A DNA stretch of 64,000 nt from Pseudoalteromonas sp. NC201 (GCF_002850255.1 NZ_CP022522.1:2541125-2605124), one strand, 5' to 3'. Shown: positions 35,624-44,675, counted from the stretch's first letter. A program made the numbers and translations. The notes: generated by a model not told the origin, from the letters alone.

Positions 35624-36512
35624 AAGCACAAGCTGCCTGCTGATTTAAATGGTAAAGTACTTGGCTGTCGGCCTTATGAGTAAATAAGGTCGACTTTTCT
35701 GGAAAGTACTTGCCTGCTTTGGCAGCAGCAAAGATGTCTTCAATTATGGGGGCGCGACAGATGGCGGTTACAATATGAGCGTCATCACTTAGCTCAACTT
35801 TATTTTTAGACCACAGCTCCTCAAACGCTGGCAGTGCCTGCAGTGCTCTACGCAACTGGGTCTGAATAAGATAAGAATCGCTTGTCGCGCGTTGGAGAGC
35901 AAAACATAAAGCAGCTTTCCCCAACCAAATAGTATAATCGCCCTCAGTCTCCGGGGATTCACAGATATCAAAATCGCTAAGGTGCTGTTTGAATTTAGTA
36001 ACATCTACAGCTTGTGTGTAAGATGCCTGCACCGCGAAACTCGTTATCACCGCATCTTGCTGTGGAACTAACCATGCCATCATCCGAGATTGAGGCGCAT
36101 GACGTTGGCTGGCAGCAAACATCCTGTGATGTCCATCAGCAATTAGCCATTGTTGGTGCATTGCGATCTGCTGTCTGAATTCTTGTAGCACGTGACGATT
36201 TTCAACAGCATAGAGGCGATGAGTACACTCACCGCAATCACTGTGCCACTGCGCAGTTTCAACACATTCCGCTTGCCATCGCACCTTGTCCAAATTAAGT
36301 TTTCCGACCAAAAGACACGGGGGTAACAGCAACTTCTCGAGCTGAACACGCTTTTTCAGCGCCATAGCATGGGTAACCGAAACCGACTCGTGAGGCAGAA
36401 TCGCTTGCTCAGGTAACACTGAAACGTCAAGCTCGGCCAAAATGCCTGTAACCAAAATACCACCTTGCTCCACTTGGTAAAGATGAAGTGGCCCATCCGT
36501 TATTGTGATCAT
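35622..36512 (-). CDS. DUF1015 family protein, possible L-serine kinase
   Basis: A 296-residue protein. ATG at 36512 (MITITDGPLHLYQ) is chosen; the upstream extension is hydrophobic noise. DUF1015-type landmarks are the central LIADGHHRMFAAS and, near the C-terminus, KYFPEKSTLFTHK. Related ParB-like/SerK folds, including SbnI of the staphyloferrin B cluster, phosphorylate free L-serine. SbnA needs O-phosphoserine, so a serine kinase beside an sbnA-sbnB pair makes biochemical sense. It is shorter than usual DUF1015 proteins. The activity is an inference; the family match is moderate. Confidence 0.6.
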   Translation of the reverse strand: MITITDGPLHLYQVEQGGILVTGILAELDVSVLPEQAILPHESVSVTHAMALKKRVQLEKLLLPPCLLVGKLNLDKVRWQAECVETAQWHSDCGECTHRLYAVENRHVLQEFRQQIAMHQQWLIADGHHRMFAASQRHAPQSRMMAWLVPQQDAVITSFAVQASYTQAVDVTKFKQHLSDFDICESPETEGDYTIWLGKAALCFALQRATSDSYLIQTQLRRALQALPAFEELWSKNKVELSDDAHIVTAICRAPIIEDIFAAAKAGKYFPEKSTLFTHKADSQVLYHLNQQAACA

Positions 36513-36641
36513 AAAATAAACCTTGCACCATTTTAGATACAATATAACATACCATAAATTGAGTAACATCAAGTTTACATGACAATTTATACTGACTTGT
36601 TTAGTGTGGTTATTGCTTTGCCTCAATAATCGGAAAAAAAT

Positions 36642-36674
36642 TCAGTAAGTTTGCTTTAACTTACTGAGCTTTTT
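36642..36674. terminator. Rho-independent terminator, bidirectional
   Basis: TCAGTAAGTT (36642-36651) pairs with AACTTACTGA (36658-36667), a perfect 10-bp stem with a six-base loop. GCTTTTT follows on the plus side and ATTTTTTT on the minus side. It ends the XRE gene (stop at 36678) on the minus strand. Confidence 0.85.
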
Positions 36675-36677
36675 GTA

Positions 36678-37265
36678 TTACAGATTTGGTGACAACGAGA
36701 GTTGATAATCATCAAAGTGTACTTCAGCCTGTTTTTGATGTTGAACCGTAACACTAGGGGAAGCGATAAGAACTTGACCCTCAGAAGATAAGCTGTAAAT
36801 CTCGGTCACTATTTTCACTTGGTTTTCTTGTTCAATTTTTGAGGTGAGGCGAATTTTTAGCTTATCTGAAAATACAATCTCGCTGAATGCGCCTTCGTCA
36901 TTCAAAACCTGAACATCAGCCAGCGTTTGTCCCTGAGAGGTTAGCATAAGGTCAACCATCACGGGCTTAGCTGACGCCGTTAAGGTAAAAACACTTGCAG
37001 CCATCACAGCAGTACCTGCAAAAAATGCCGCAGCTTTGCGTGTTAATTTGGCACCTTTTAGCTTAGGCTGATGTTGAATTTCTATCACCTTAACTTCATA
37101 AACCGCAGCAAGTGCTTTTATCGACTCGAGCGATGCCGTCCCTGACTTTTCGATACGTTGTATGGTTCGCAGGCTTAGCCCAGAAACCTGTGCCAATTCG
37201 GATTGACTCCACGCCCGCTCTACTCTTTTCGATTTTATAAGTTGTTTGTTAATTTGCATTTCCAT
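36678..37265 (-). CDS. XRE-family helix-turn-helix protein with membrane anchor
   Basis: A 195-residue protein. Residues about 8-62 form an XRE HTH (KSKRVERAWSQSELAQVSGL, RTIQRIEKSG). A hydrophobic segment at about 80-100 (AAFFAGTAVMAASVFTLTAS) is followed by a beta-rich extracytoplasmic domain of about 90 residues. The layout suggests a membrane-bound regulator with a periplasmic sensing or inhibitory domain. No partner gene is apparent nearby. Confidence 0.75.
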   Translation of the reverse strand: MEMQINKQLIKSKRVERAWSQSELAQVSGLSLRTIQRIEKSGTASLESIKALAAVYEVKVIEIQHQPKLKGAKLTRKAAAFFAGTAVMAASVFTLTASAKPVMVDLMLTSQGQTLADVQVLNDEGAFSEIVFSDKLKIRLTSKIEQENQVKIVTEIYSLSSEGQVLIASPSVTVQHQKQAEVHFDDYQLSLSPNL

Positions 37266-37466
37266 GATTGGTCTCCTGTATTAGTTAGCTCAACTATACT
37301 CGGAGACCTTCCTACTGATTACGCCACTTAGGCGACATAGGTATGTCAACTCTATGACATTAAAGAATAAATTAAAACTCTTTCACTGTGTTCTGACACA
37401 TAACGTTTAAGAGTTAAGCATTAAGGATATTTTCACTTAATATTGGCAAATCAGTTTACACAAATA

Positions 37467-37871
37467 CTAAATGGACATTTCATCGAGTTGTTTCACCATC
37501 GACTTTAGCTCATTAACTGTGACTTTTTCTGCACTAAACTCTTTGTTAAGATTTTGCTGGGCTGCTGCGAAAAACGGCTCAGCTGTTAGTGAGTTTCCAA
37601 GCTTTTCGTGCAATAATCCGATACGGATGTAAGTAAATGCTAAAATATTGGGCCCCAATTCAGCACGAACACTTGAGGACTCCGCTTGATTCAAAAGCCT
37701 AGCCAACGACTCCAAAGCATAGATTCCACTTTCAATTGAACCATCTTTATATTGCTGAAATGATATTTCAACCTCATTTTTAATAAAATCCATTTCCATA
37801 TCTTCTGCATAAGCGGTTGTTGTATTGAGTGTAATTAAGCCGCATATGCCTATTAAACATCCTTTAATCAT
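37467..37871 (-). CDS. Secreted helical protein, TPR-like, unknown function
   Basis: 134 residues from the ATG at 37871, which begins a signal peptide (MIKGCLIGICGLITLNTTTA, cut near AYA). GAATTCTCC-type purine-rich sequence precedes the start. The mature protein is helical, and FTYIRIGLLHEKLGNSLTAEPFFAAA resembles a single TPR pair. Family not recognised; probably periplasmic. Confidence 0.65.
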   Translation of the reverse strand: MIKGCLIGICGLITLNTTTAYAEDMEMDFIKNEVEISFQQYKDGSIESGIYALESLARLLNQAESSSVRAELGPNILAFTYIRIGLLHEKLGNSLTAEPFFAAAQQNLNKEFSAEKVTVNELKSMVKQLDEMSI

Positions 37872-37962
37872 CGAATTCTCCTTAGCCTGTTGTAACATTT
37901 ATTTTTAGAGTTCGTACCTTTTATAGCAAAAAAAGTTTACTGTGTACATTTTATCTGAGTTA

Positions 37963-38424
37963 TTATTGAGCGGGTTTAATTACTGATACAAGCGCCAGCT
38001 TCTCTATTCCATGTGTGGGCAACCAACGTTTAAACTCAATAAATCCATACTTTTGATAAAGCGCTATGGCGGGGATATTTGCGCTAGCTGTTTCAACTAT
38101 TACCTTCTCCGCACCCAACTCAGCTAACACAAAATGCAGTAATTTACCCGCAATCCCTTTGCGAAAATAACTGGGATCAACGGTCAGGCTATCTATTTCT
38201 AGCGTTTTCTCAACAATGACAATTTCAATGACAGCAGCAAGATTTTGATTTTCAAAATATCCATAAAAGTGACTCGTCGCACCGCATATATCTTCTATCG
38301 TTCGAGATAAAGGCGGAAAATAACTCGCCCCAATTAACTCTGCTTCTATTTTGTATGAGCGTTGAAATACATTGAAAATCTCTCTCGCCACCAACGCATC
38401 GCGATTGTTTAATTTTTGGATCAT
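37963..38424 (-). CDS. GNAT family N-acetyltransferase
   Basis: A 153-residue GNAT protein. LTVDPSYFRKGIAGKLLHFV contains the acetyl-CoA-binding RKGIAGKL loop, and ANIPAIALYQKYGFIEFKRW is the terminal helix/strand typical of the fold. Substrate unknown. It is divergent from the membrane protein at 38595. Confidence 0.85.
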   Translation of the reverse strand: MIQKLNNRDALVAREIFNVFQRSYKIEAELIGASYFPPLSRTIEDICGATSHFYGYFENQNLAAVIEIVIVEKTLEIDSLTVDPSYFRKGIAGKLLHFVLAELGAEKVIVETASANIPAIALYQKYGFIEFKRWLPTHGIEKLALVSVIKPAQ

Positions 38425-38594
38425 ATATTCCGCTTCCTAAAAGCGTTCCCACAATTGTACCAATTGATGACCAAAAAAGTATCAATCTCTTGGTTAAAAC
38501 ACAACGCAACCAGTTGAAAAATTTCCAAGTTTCACGGAAATACGATATAAATGGATCAGGATCATTGCTTTTATTAATATCAGGGAGGTGCCCT

Positions 38595-39296
38595 ATGTCG
38601 TTAGCTAAACACACACTCGATTTATCACTAACGGATAAAGTGTGGTTCAAATATGTAACTCTAAAAAACAAAAATGAGTTGAACGATAACTCTCAAGTAT
38701 CACTCAAATCTATCGCAGCGCTGGGCATGCTTTCCGGTGGCGCTGAGTTTTTATTTGCATTATTAGTCTTCGCCTTGGCTATCACAGCGTCGTTTATTGA
38801 TGGCGAGTACCCTCGCTACCTTGCCTTTCCTGCTTGTTTAATCGCATTTTTAATTATCTTTTTCACTAAAAGAGTCATGCTGTACAAAAAATTTGGCTTT
38901 GGCTCTCAATGGGTGATGGACGTGTCGAAAAACCAATTAACCATTTCGCCCAAAGCAATAAAAACAAAGGTAACTGGCACGCAAAAAATTGCTAGAGAAG
39001 ATATTACTGAAATCACCTTTCATTACTTACTATTAAAAGACCGCAAAGGCAGAAGAATAAAAACCACGGCCAATTTATGCTTTGCCGAAATCTTATTAAA
39101 AGATGGTACAAAAGTAGAACTCAATGGCACTCGGATCGGTTTTTTTGACTTACTCTACTTGCTTATATTTTTTGACTATCCCTTAGTTTATCGAAATACG
39201 TCTGCGGGCGGCAGCTCTGATATTGCCATCATTTTACTCAGGTTACTCTCTCTTTCTGCCATTGCCGCCGGTCTTGCTAAGCTTGCGCTGAATTAA
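38595..39296 (+). CDS. Membrane protein of unknown function
   Basis: 233 residues from the ATG at 38595, supported by a GGGAGG ribosome site; the longer frame from 38490 adds a polar, unlikely N-terminus. Two adjacent TM segments (about 45-68 and 75-95) are followed by a beta-rich cytoplasmic part (ITEITFHYLLLKDRKGRRIK, KVELNGTRIGFFDL), suggestive of a PH-like domain, and a C-terminal hydrophobic stretch. Family not recognised. Confidence 0.7.
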   Translation: MSLAKHTLDLSLTDKVWFKYVTLKNKNELNDNSQVSLKSIAALGMLSGGAEFLFALLVFALAITASFIDGEYPRYLAFPACLIAFLIIFFTKRVMLYKKFGFGSQWVMDVSKNQLTISPKAIKTKVTGTQKIAREDITEITFHYLLLKDRKGRRIKTTANLCFAEILLKDGTKVELNGTRIGFFDLLYLLIFFDYPLVYRNTSAGGSSDIAIILLRLLSLSAIAAGLAKLALN

Positions 39297-39308
39297 AAAA
39301 GTTCGCGC

Positions 39309-40655
39309 TTATTCTCGTGTAAATTGAGTAATAAGCGCTTCTCCTTTGTCGCCATTAATTTTCTCAATGGCCTCGAGCATTTCAATGATCCGTTGACGGT
39401 CAAACGGGTTAGTGATGGTATTGCGCACATCGTCGATGATGGCCTCTAGATAATTAAATAAACTTTCCGTCGCTTGTTGATCCGCACTTGAGCGAAACAG
39501 TATATTTTTAAACGCTTCCAACACATTAACCATGACATAGCCATCGGTCTTTGCATAGTTTCTTATCGGCGTAAAATTATCATGCAATAGTTCATCAAAA
39601 GACGCTTCGTGAATATATAAAAGCGGCTCATTTTTAGCGTGTTTAAAGGAGTAGTTCACATCGCAAATATCCAAACGCTGGATAAGTAAAATACTCAGCA
39701 TATCAATCGCCTTTACCGCAGTACCGGGGTCATTAATCCCTGGGCTCATGGCCTTCACTGCAATCTCCGAGATTTGTGTTAAACCATAGCGATAATGGTC
39801 GCTGATGTACTCTTCAACATAAAAAATAAAACAGCCAAGTAACGCATCCTGTAGCGCCTCATTTTCACTAAGATCCTTATTACACTTAAGAAACGGATAG
39901 CCTTTAACGGTAAAAAACCCTTGTTTAACTGCAATATATATTTTTAAGTCATGTTGCTCGCACAACCCGCACAGTTTGTCACTGTGTACTCCCTTAAAAT
40001 ATCCCTCTTCTGTGCTGGGTAAATTATGCCAACTCGAAAAGTCAGGAAAGTTATCAAAAGGCTGCTCTTGCTGTTTGGTGATAATATTCTTCATCTCATT
40101 CTTGGTGTTGTTAAACAGGTCATTTAGCACATTATCGACCTGTATGGCGCGGGAGATTGAATGGATAAAAAATACAAAAAAGCCTAATGAGATCAGTCCA
40201 AACACCAGCGAAAATAAAACCCCTAACGCCGGGATCCCAGTTTCACCATTGCCCACACCACGAATGTTTATCAGCATAATGATGGCATAAATGATACTGC
40301 CGAGATAAAACCCCAATACCAGCTGGTGTGACTTTCTGGTGATCAGGCCCGGCAACACTCTAGGTGATAACCCAGCGCTGGCATTATTCAGCACAATCAT
40401 CACCATTGAAAAACTAAATACCGTCAATGAGATGATACTACCCACGAGCGTGCTTAAGATGGTTCGTGCGTTCTCTTCACTGTCGACCAGTACAATCGCT
40501 ATAAGCTCCTTAAAGTTGCTGATAGGAGCTGCATATTCAAGTGCCGTGGTTATGAGCGCGAAAATAAAAAATGCAACTGCAAGTAAAGAGGGGTAGAAAC
40601 CGATACTACTTATCAGTTCGCGATAATTTTCGGCCAACTTGCGAGGTGTGAACAT
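39309..40655 (-). CDS. DUF2254 family membrane protein
   Basis: 448 residues with four TM segments in the first 170 residues and a long soluble C-terminal half. DUF2254 landmarks are VGSIISLTVFSFSMVMIVLNN, the Pro/Leu-rich SPRVLPGL loop, and EIAVKAMSPGINDPGTAVKAIDML in the soluble part. The function of the family is unknown. It is a single gene, convergent with the small membrane protein at 38595 with a gap of 12 bp. Confidence 0.85.
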   Translation of the reverse strand: MFTPRKLAENYRELISSIGFYPSLLAVAFFIFALITTALEYAAPISNFKELIAIVLVDSEENARTILSTLVGSIISLTVFSFSMVMIVLNNASAGLSPRVLPGLITRKSHQLVLGFYLGSIIYAIIMLINIRGVGNGETGIPALGVLFSLVFGLISLGFFVFFIHSISRAIQVDNVLNDLFNNTKNEMKNIITKQQEQPFDNFPDFSSWHNLPSTEEGYFKGVHSDKLCGLCEQHDLKIYIAVKQGFFTVKGYPFLKCNKDLSENEALQDALLGCFIFYVEEYISDHYRYGLTQISEIAVKAMSPGINDPGTAVKAIDMLSILLIQRLDICDVNYSFKHAKNEPLLYIHEASFDELLHDNFTPIRNYAKTDGYVMVNVLEAFKNILFRSSADQQATESLFNYLEAIIDDVRNTITNPFDRQRIIEMLEAIEKINGDKGEALITQFTRE

Positions 40656-40777
40656 TGCTATCCTTACACTTTGAGAATCTGATTATATAGCCTAGCAAGA
40701 CTTGAGCAATAGAGTAATGTATTTTAGAAAGTTAGCTTCGAAGGGTTAGCAAAACTAACCCTAAAACTTACTTGCGA

Positions 40778-42160
40778 TTATGCAATGCTTAAGAAGCCAA
40801 CAAAGGCAATAGCAGCCGCAATCAACGCATAAGGTAGCTGAGTGATGGCATGACTGACTAAGTTACAATCTGAGCCTTGAGCTGCCAATACCGTAGAATC
40901 CGAGTAGAAACACGCTTGACTACCAAATGATGATGCCGACAACAACGCACCTATCACCAAAGGAATATTAGCATCTACCGCAACGGCCAATGGCATCACG
41001 ATAGGAATAGTCACGGCGAAGATCCCCCAACTAGAGCCTGTTGCAAAAGCCAAAATAGCCATAGATAAAAACACCATCGCAGGCAGTAAACCAGCTGTCA
41101 TATAAGGACTCAGCGCATTTATCACATATTGTGGCAATAGCAGTTGATCGCACACATCCTTAAAGATAAATGCGGCGATAACCGTTCCTATCGCGGGTAG
41201 CATGCATTTAAAACCATTGATCATTTGCTCAAGCATGTCTGCAAGCGGCATCAACCTTTGCACCATATAAAATGGGATAGTCACAGCCAAAGTCGCTAAC
41301 AAGCCTTTCCATACATCAATGTCAAAATATACCGTAAACGCCACCAGCAAACCAATGGGCAGCAAAAAGTTAACCAATTTGCCTTGAGTGTCGGCTTGTT
41401 CAAACTCCTGCTCAATGGCTTTTGCAGCATAGTGATCCGGCGTATGTACTTCTTCCAAATCAACCTGCTCAAGCGCAGGTTGTCCTTGTTTAGCTGCAAG
41501 TTCTGCTTTTTTCATTGGGCCTAATAGTGGCACAATACCAAAGATCACCAATGGCACCATAATTACAGCCACCCAAGCATACAGCATGTAAGGAATGGCC
41601 TGAATATACGTACTGATCCCCTGTCCTTCTCCCGCGACACCGTTATCAACCAACAAACCGCCAAAGAACACCGCCCAAGTCGAAAGTGGTACTAAAACAC
41701 AGATAGGCGCAGCGGTTGAATCCACAACATAGGCAAGCATTTCCCTAGAAATCTTAAACTTATCGGTAACGCGGCGCATCGTCTCACCAACCGTCAGCGC
41801 ATTGAGATAATCATCAATAAAAATGATCACACCTAAAAAATAGGTCATAAGCAAAGACGACTTTGGCCCTTTTGCCATTTTCAGTGCATTGCGACCAAAT
41901 GCTAAGGCACCACCCGTGTGCACCAACAATGCTATCAAAGCACCAAACGTACCACATACCAGAATAAGCCAGCCGATGGTTTCATCGCCCATCACTTTTA
42001 GCGAAGCATCAGCAAAATTTGCCAATACGGTGGCAGGGTCTAACAATGCGAGTCCTACAAGCGCCCCTAAGACAAGGGACAAGATAGGACGACGTAAGAT
42101 AATTGCAAGCGTCAATACGACGACTGGGGGAATGATGCTAATTGCACTTGGCTCAGCCAT
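40778..42160 (-). CDS. NhaC-type Na+/H+ antiporter family transporter
   Basis: 460 residues from the ATG at 42160 (MAEPSAISIIPP), chosen because homologues begin at the first TM; the ORF extends upstream to 42286. About 11 TMs, with IFIDDYLNALTVGETMRR, STAAPICVLVPLSTW and FATGSSWGIFAVTIPI, all characteristic of the NhaC/ArsB-NhaD ion transporter superfamily. A hydrophilic loop near the middle is Glu/Gln-rich. The exchanged solute may be Na+/H+ or an organic anion; the family annotation does not settle this. Confidence 0.85.
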   Translation of the reverse strand: MAEPSAISIIPPVVVLTLAIILRRPILSLVLGALVGLALLDPATVLANFADASLKVMGDETIGWLILVCGTFGALIALLVHTGGALAFGRNALKMAKGPKSSLLMTYFLGVIIFIDDYLNALTVGETMRRVTDKFKISREMLAYVVDSTAAPICVLVPLSTWAVFFGGLLVDNGVAGEGQGISTYIQAIPYMLYAWVAVIMVPLVIFGIVPLLGPMKKAELAAKQGQPALEQVDLEEVHTPDHYAAKAIEQEFEQADTQGKLVNFLLPIGLLVAFTVYFDIDVWKGLLATLAVTIPFYMVQRLMPLADMLEQMINGFKCMLPAIGTVIAAFIFKDVCDQLLLPQYVINALSPYMTAGLLPAMVFLSMAILAFATGSSWGIFAVTIPIVMPLAVAVDANIPLVIGALLSASSFGSQACFYSDSTVLAAQGSDCNLVSHAITQLPYALIAAAIAFVGFLSIA

Positions 42161-42390
42161 GCGAATTTCCCAAATCAAAGGAATTTGAGCAGCGGAAAAA
42201 AGGGACGCAACATCGGCTATAAACAGCGGCTGATGCAGTCTTGTCCGTTTCCCAAATTCAGAACAAAAGGTTAAAATCACAGGCACTTAATGCGTGTGAG
42301 GATCTGCCTAATATTGGGTTGACGAGTTGACTGTATGGCCCTCATTGAAACATCGCGGAGAAAATATACAGAATTTGACTTTGCGTCAAT

Positions 42391-42810
42391 TTATTTTTTG
42401 TCTAATGCTAGTTTTGCCATGTGCTTATTTACTTGCTCTATCTCTTCAGCGGTCAATTCGGCGTAACGTCTAGGATAAGACCACCCGTACCCCCAACGAA
42501 ATGGCGTAGGTAAATAAGGAAGCCCACCAAGTCGTACACCCGCTAACATCAAGGTTGCCACTTCTTCTTGACCTACCGCAGCAACACATTTTTGCAAGGC
42601 AATGTCGGCATTTTCGCGCTCTATAGCGGTACCACCTTTCCAGTAGGCAAGGTCGTGTGCCGTGCAACAGCTCAACCACAGTTCATTTTGCGCCAAAGTA
42701 CCATCAGGAAATGCACTACAACCATCGCTTGTGAATGGCTTTAATTCATCAGCACTGCCGTGGCTAGATGCAAACAGCAGCGAGAATATAATTACTATTT
42801 TTTTAATCAT
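42391..42810 (-). CDS. Small secreted protein with a phospholipase A2-like CCxxHD motif
   Basis: 139 residues with a signal peptide (MIKKIVIIFSLLFASSHGSA). The mature part has SDGCSAFPDGT, then LSCCTAHDLAYWKGG (C48, C49, H52, D53) and ADIALQKCV. Secreted phospholipases A2 use a CCxxHDxCY helix with a His-Asp dyad, and the spacing here is reminiscent, though the calcium loop is not obvious. It is otherwise a conserved hypothetical protein. Activity unproven. Confidence 0.6.
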   Translation of the reverse strand: MIKKIVIIFSLLFASSHGSADELKPFTSDGCSAFPDGTLAQNELWLSCCTAHDLAYWKGGTAIERENADIALQKCVAAVGQEEVATLMLAGVRLGGLPYLPTPFRWGYGWSYPRRYAELTAEEIEQVNKHMAKLALDKK

Positions 42811-42875
42811 CGTAAATTACCGTATGGCTACTTTCCTTCCAAGCTTAGCTGGCGCACCTTACACTTTCATTTCCA

Positions 42876-43483
42876 TCAGCTGCGCATCTTCACCATAACT
42901 TTTGCATACCTTAATTGGCTTTGGAACATCAACCAAAACCCCACGCTATTTTGTACAGCCACGAGCCGAATGCGACAGTACCCCATTTGAGTCGCCAGCT
43001 CAACTAAGCGTTTAATCATCAAGGCACCAATTCCCTGCCCAGATACGGCTTGTGAAACAACTAGATCATGTAGAAACAACGACGAACTAGGCGGTTGTTC
43101 AGGAAGTAATACCAATTTGCTGAATTAAGTGCTCTATTTTGAGGCAAGAAAATCTTGTCGATAACAAGGCAAAAATTTTGCTATTTAGTTGTTCTAAATA
43201 AGAAATTTTTAACACAGTTAGCGTCAGATTTGTTCCTTCAAATTGAGCAAGTATTTAGGTAGATTGGTATAATGTAAACAAACTCGGCGGCTTTTCATCG
43301 TACCAAGGGTGCGCCAATAAATAGGCATCCACGGCTCGATGTTGTTTAAAAACAACTCTTTGGCGAGCGCATCCATTTACTTTTTAGGATATCCACAGTT
43401 TCCGGCGCAACATCATGATACGCCTGACTTTGTAGCGTTAGGATCTCAGGCCACGACGCATCTTCGATAGCGTAATAAGTCAT
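42876..43483 (-). pseudogene. GNAT acetyltransferase gene broken by a frameshift and a 160-bp element
   Basis: Reading from the ATG at 43483 gives MTYYAIEDASWPEILTLQSQ, as at the start of a GNAT enzyme, then a stop at a poly-T run (near 43370). In another frame the protein continues HRAVDAYLLAHPWYDEKPPS and FTL up to 43273. A 160-bp element (43110-43269) follows with TTA on both sides (minus strand). Beyond it the frame resumes as LLPEQPPSSSLFLHDLVVS with the acetyl-CoA loop GQGIGALM. Removing the element and one TTA joins ACA TTA CTT CCT in frame (TLLP). The gene is dead from two lesions. Confidence 0.85.
43110..43269 (-). mobile_element. 160-bp MITE-like element, copy 1 (inserted in a GNAT gene)
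   Basis: Ends are the inverted heptamers TACCAAT/ATTGGTA, with a 3-bp target duplication TAA (43107-43109 and 43270-43272, plus strand). A second copy of the same 160-bp length lies at 53751-53910 in the opposite orientation. Inside are two hairpins: AAAAATTT (43171-43178) with AAATTTTT (43203-43210) enclosing a TATTTAG/CTAAATA stem, and CTTGT/ACAAG beside it. It encodes no protein, so transposition would need a transposase in trans. Confidence 0.8.
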
Positions 43484-43514
43484 AATATACTCGCATACGA
43501 CGCTTAGGTTAACT

Positions 43515-43889
43515 TCATCCTATGCGCCACCATTTTGGCCTTTTTGAAATATAAGAATGAGATTTGGGTTCTAGGGCTTTACGACTATTGGCATCAAAAA
43601 CGCCGAGCACTAATGCAATGACAGGTGCGTCATCTATTGCACCTAATGTGCTACCACACTCAGGGCAAAAGGCGCGCGATGAATAATCCGATGAACGCCA
43701 CGCCTTAGGAGCACCGCCAGGCCCATCCCAGCTTACCTCTTCACTTGCGAACTCTACCCATGTAACGGTTAGAGCACCGCTATGTCTTTGGCACATTTTA
43801 CATGAGCAGGTATGAGGGTTACGAGGGACGCCAATCGCGGTAAAACGGATCTTCCCACATAAACATCCTCCAACAAAATTGACAGCCAT
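43515..43889 (-). CDS. GFA family protein (second copy type)
   Basis: A 124-residue zinc protein with the Gfa/CENP-V cysteine pattern GGCLCGKI, CSCKMCQRHSG and FCPECGSTLG. It differs from the GFA gene at 20788 in the linker regions and C-terminus (KPKWWRIG replaced here by KRPKWWRIG ending), so it is not a recent duplicate. Role unknown. It lies just upstream of the broken GNAT gene. Confidence 0.85.
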   Translation of the reverse strand: MAVNFVGGCLCGKIRFTAIGVPRNPHTCSCKMCQRHSGALTVTWVEFASEEVSWDGPGGAPKAWRSSDYSSRAFCPECGSTLGAIDDAPVIALVLGVFDANSRKALEPKSHSYISKRPKWWRIG

Positions 43890-44028
43890 CCTTGTGTTTC
43901 CTTAGTATTTCGCCATTATCCTAAATTAAGTACGATAGTAAATTACCGTGCCTATAAAGTTCCAAGTGAAACACAAAACTGAACACTAAGCCACTGAATT
44001 TGTGATGCATTAGTTAGGTATCTCTTAG

Positions 44029-44496
44029 TTACGCACTGTTACCATCGAAGTTATCGTGGGGCTCGCCGGCAAGTTCATACTTCAATACTCCAAGCTCCTG
44101 ATAATAATGCAAGATATCGATAAAAGATTCGTATTCTCTTTGCGGTGAAACCGTCAAGGCAAAGCACCCATCATCCAATTGCTCGCTCTCCACGCCAGAT
44201 AGAGTAAGCTCTTGAAGTAGCTCTATGTTTTTGGCATTTTCTAACTCGTTTGTAAAGCGGATCCGCAAAGAGTGATACTCACTTCGAGCCACAATCTCGA
44301 TGACGTCTAAAGAACCTTCGCTATCTGGTGCAACCAAAACGTGGTCGTCGTAGTTAACACCAAAAGCAAAAAGCGGAGCGCCTTTTATTTGATAAATATT
44401 ATCGCTCACTGCCGTCGCAACAATAAATTCTTCAGCACATCCTTGAGGATGGTTTTTAAAAGTAAACCGTATTTTGTCAGTGACTACATCATTCAT
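44029..44496 (-). CDS. DUF4265 family protein
   Basis: 155 residues from the ATG at 44496 (MNDVVTDKIRFTF); the ORF extends upstream without support. The pattern of an N-terminal beta-barrel-like half (YQIKGAPLFAFGVNYDDHV) and a C-terminal half with YHSLRIRFTN is that of DUF4265, small soluble proteins frequently found among toxin-immunity and cassette-type genes. No toxin is adjacent. Cytoplasmic. Confidence 0.7.
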   Translation of the reverse strand: MNDVVTDKIRFTFKNHPQGCAEEFIVATAVSDNIYQIKGAPLFAFGVNYDDHVLVAPDSEGSLDVIEIVARSEYHSLRIRFTNELENAKNIELLQELTLSGVESEQLDDGCFALTVSPQREYESFIDILHYYQELGVLKYELAGEPHDNFDGNSA

Positions 44497-44675
44497 ATGG
44501 ATACAAACCGCCTTTACATGGACTGATCTCGTTTTATTTAACCGACCGTAAGTCCAACAAATAAAAGTTACCCACAATTACAATGTGTTACTTGTATATG
44601 GGTTTAGATTGCGAACATGATGCAGTAGCAAAACTGAAGAGAAAATTAAGCGACGACCCATAGAAAACAAAGTGG

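Noticed and set aside
38252-38671. 139-codon minus-strand frame overlapping two genes
   Set aside because: It crosses the divergent gap between the GNAT gene and the 38595 membrane protein and overlaps both. No ribosome site and poor composition.
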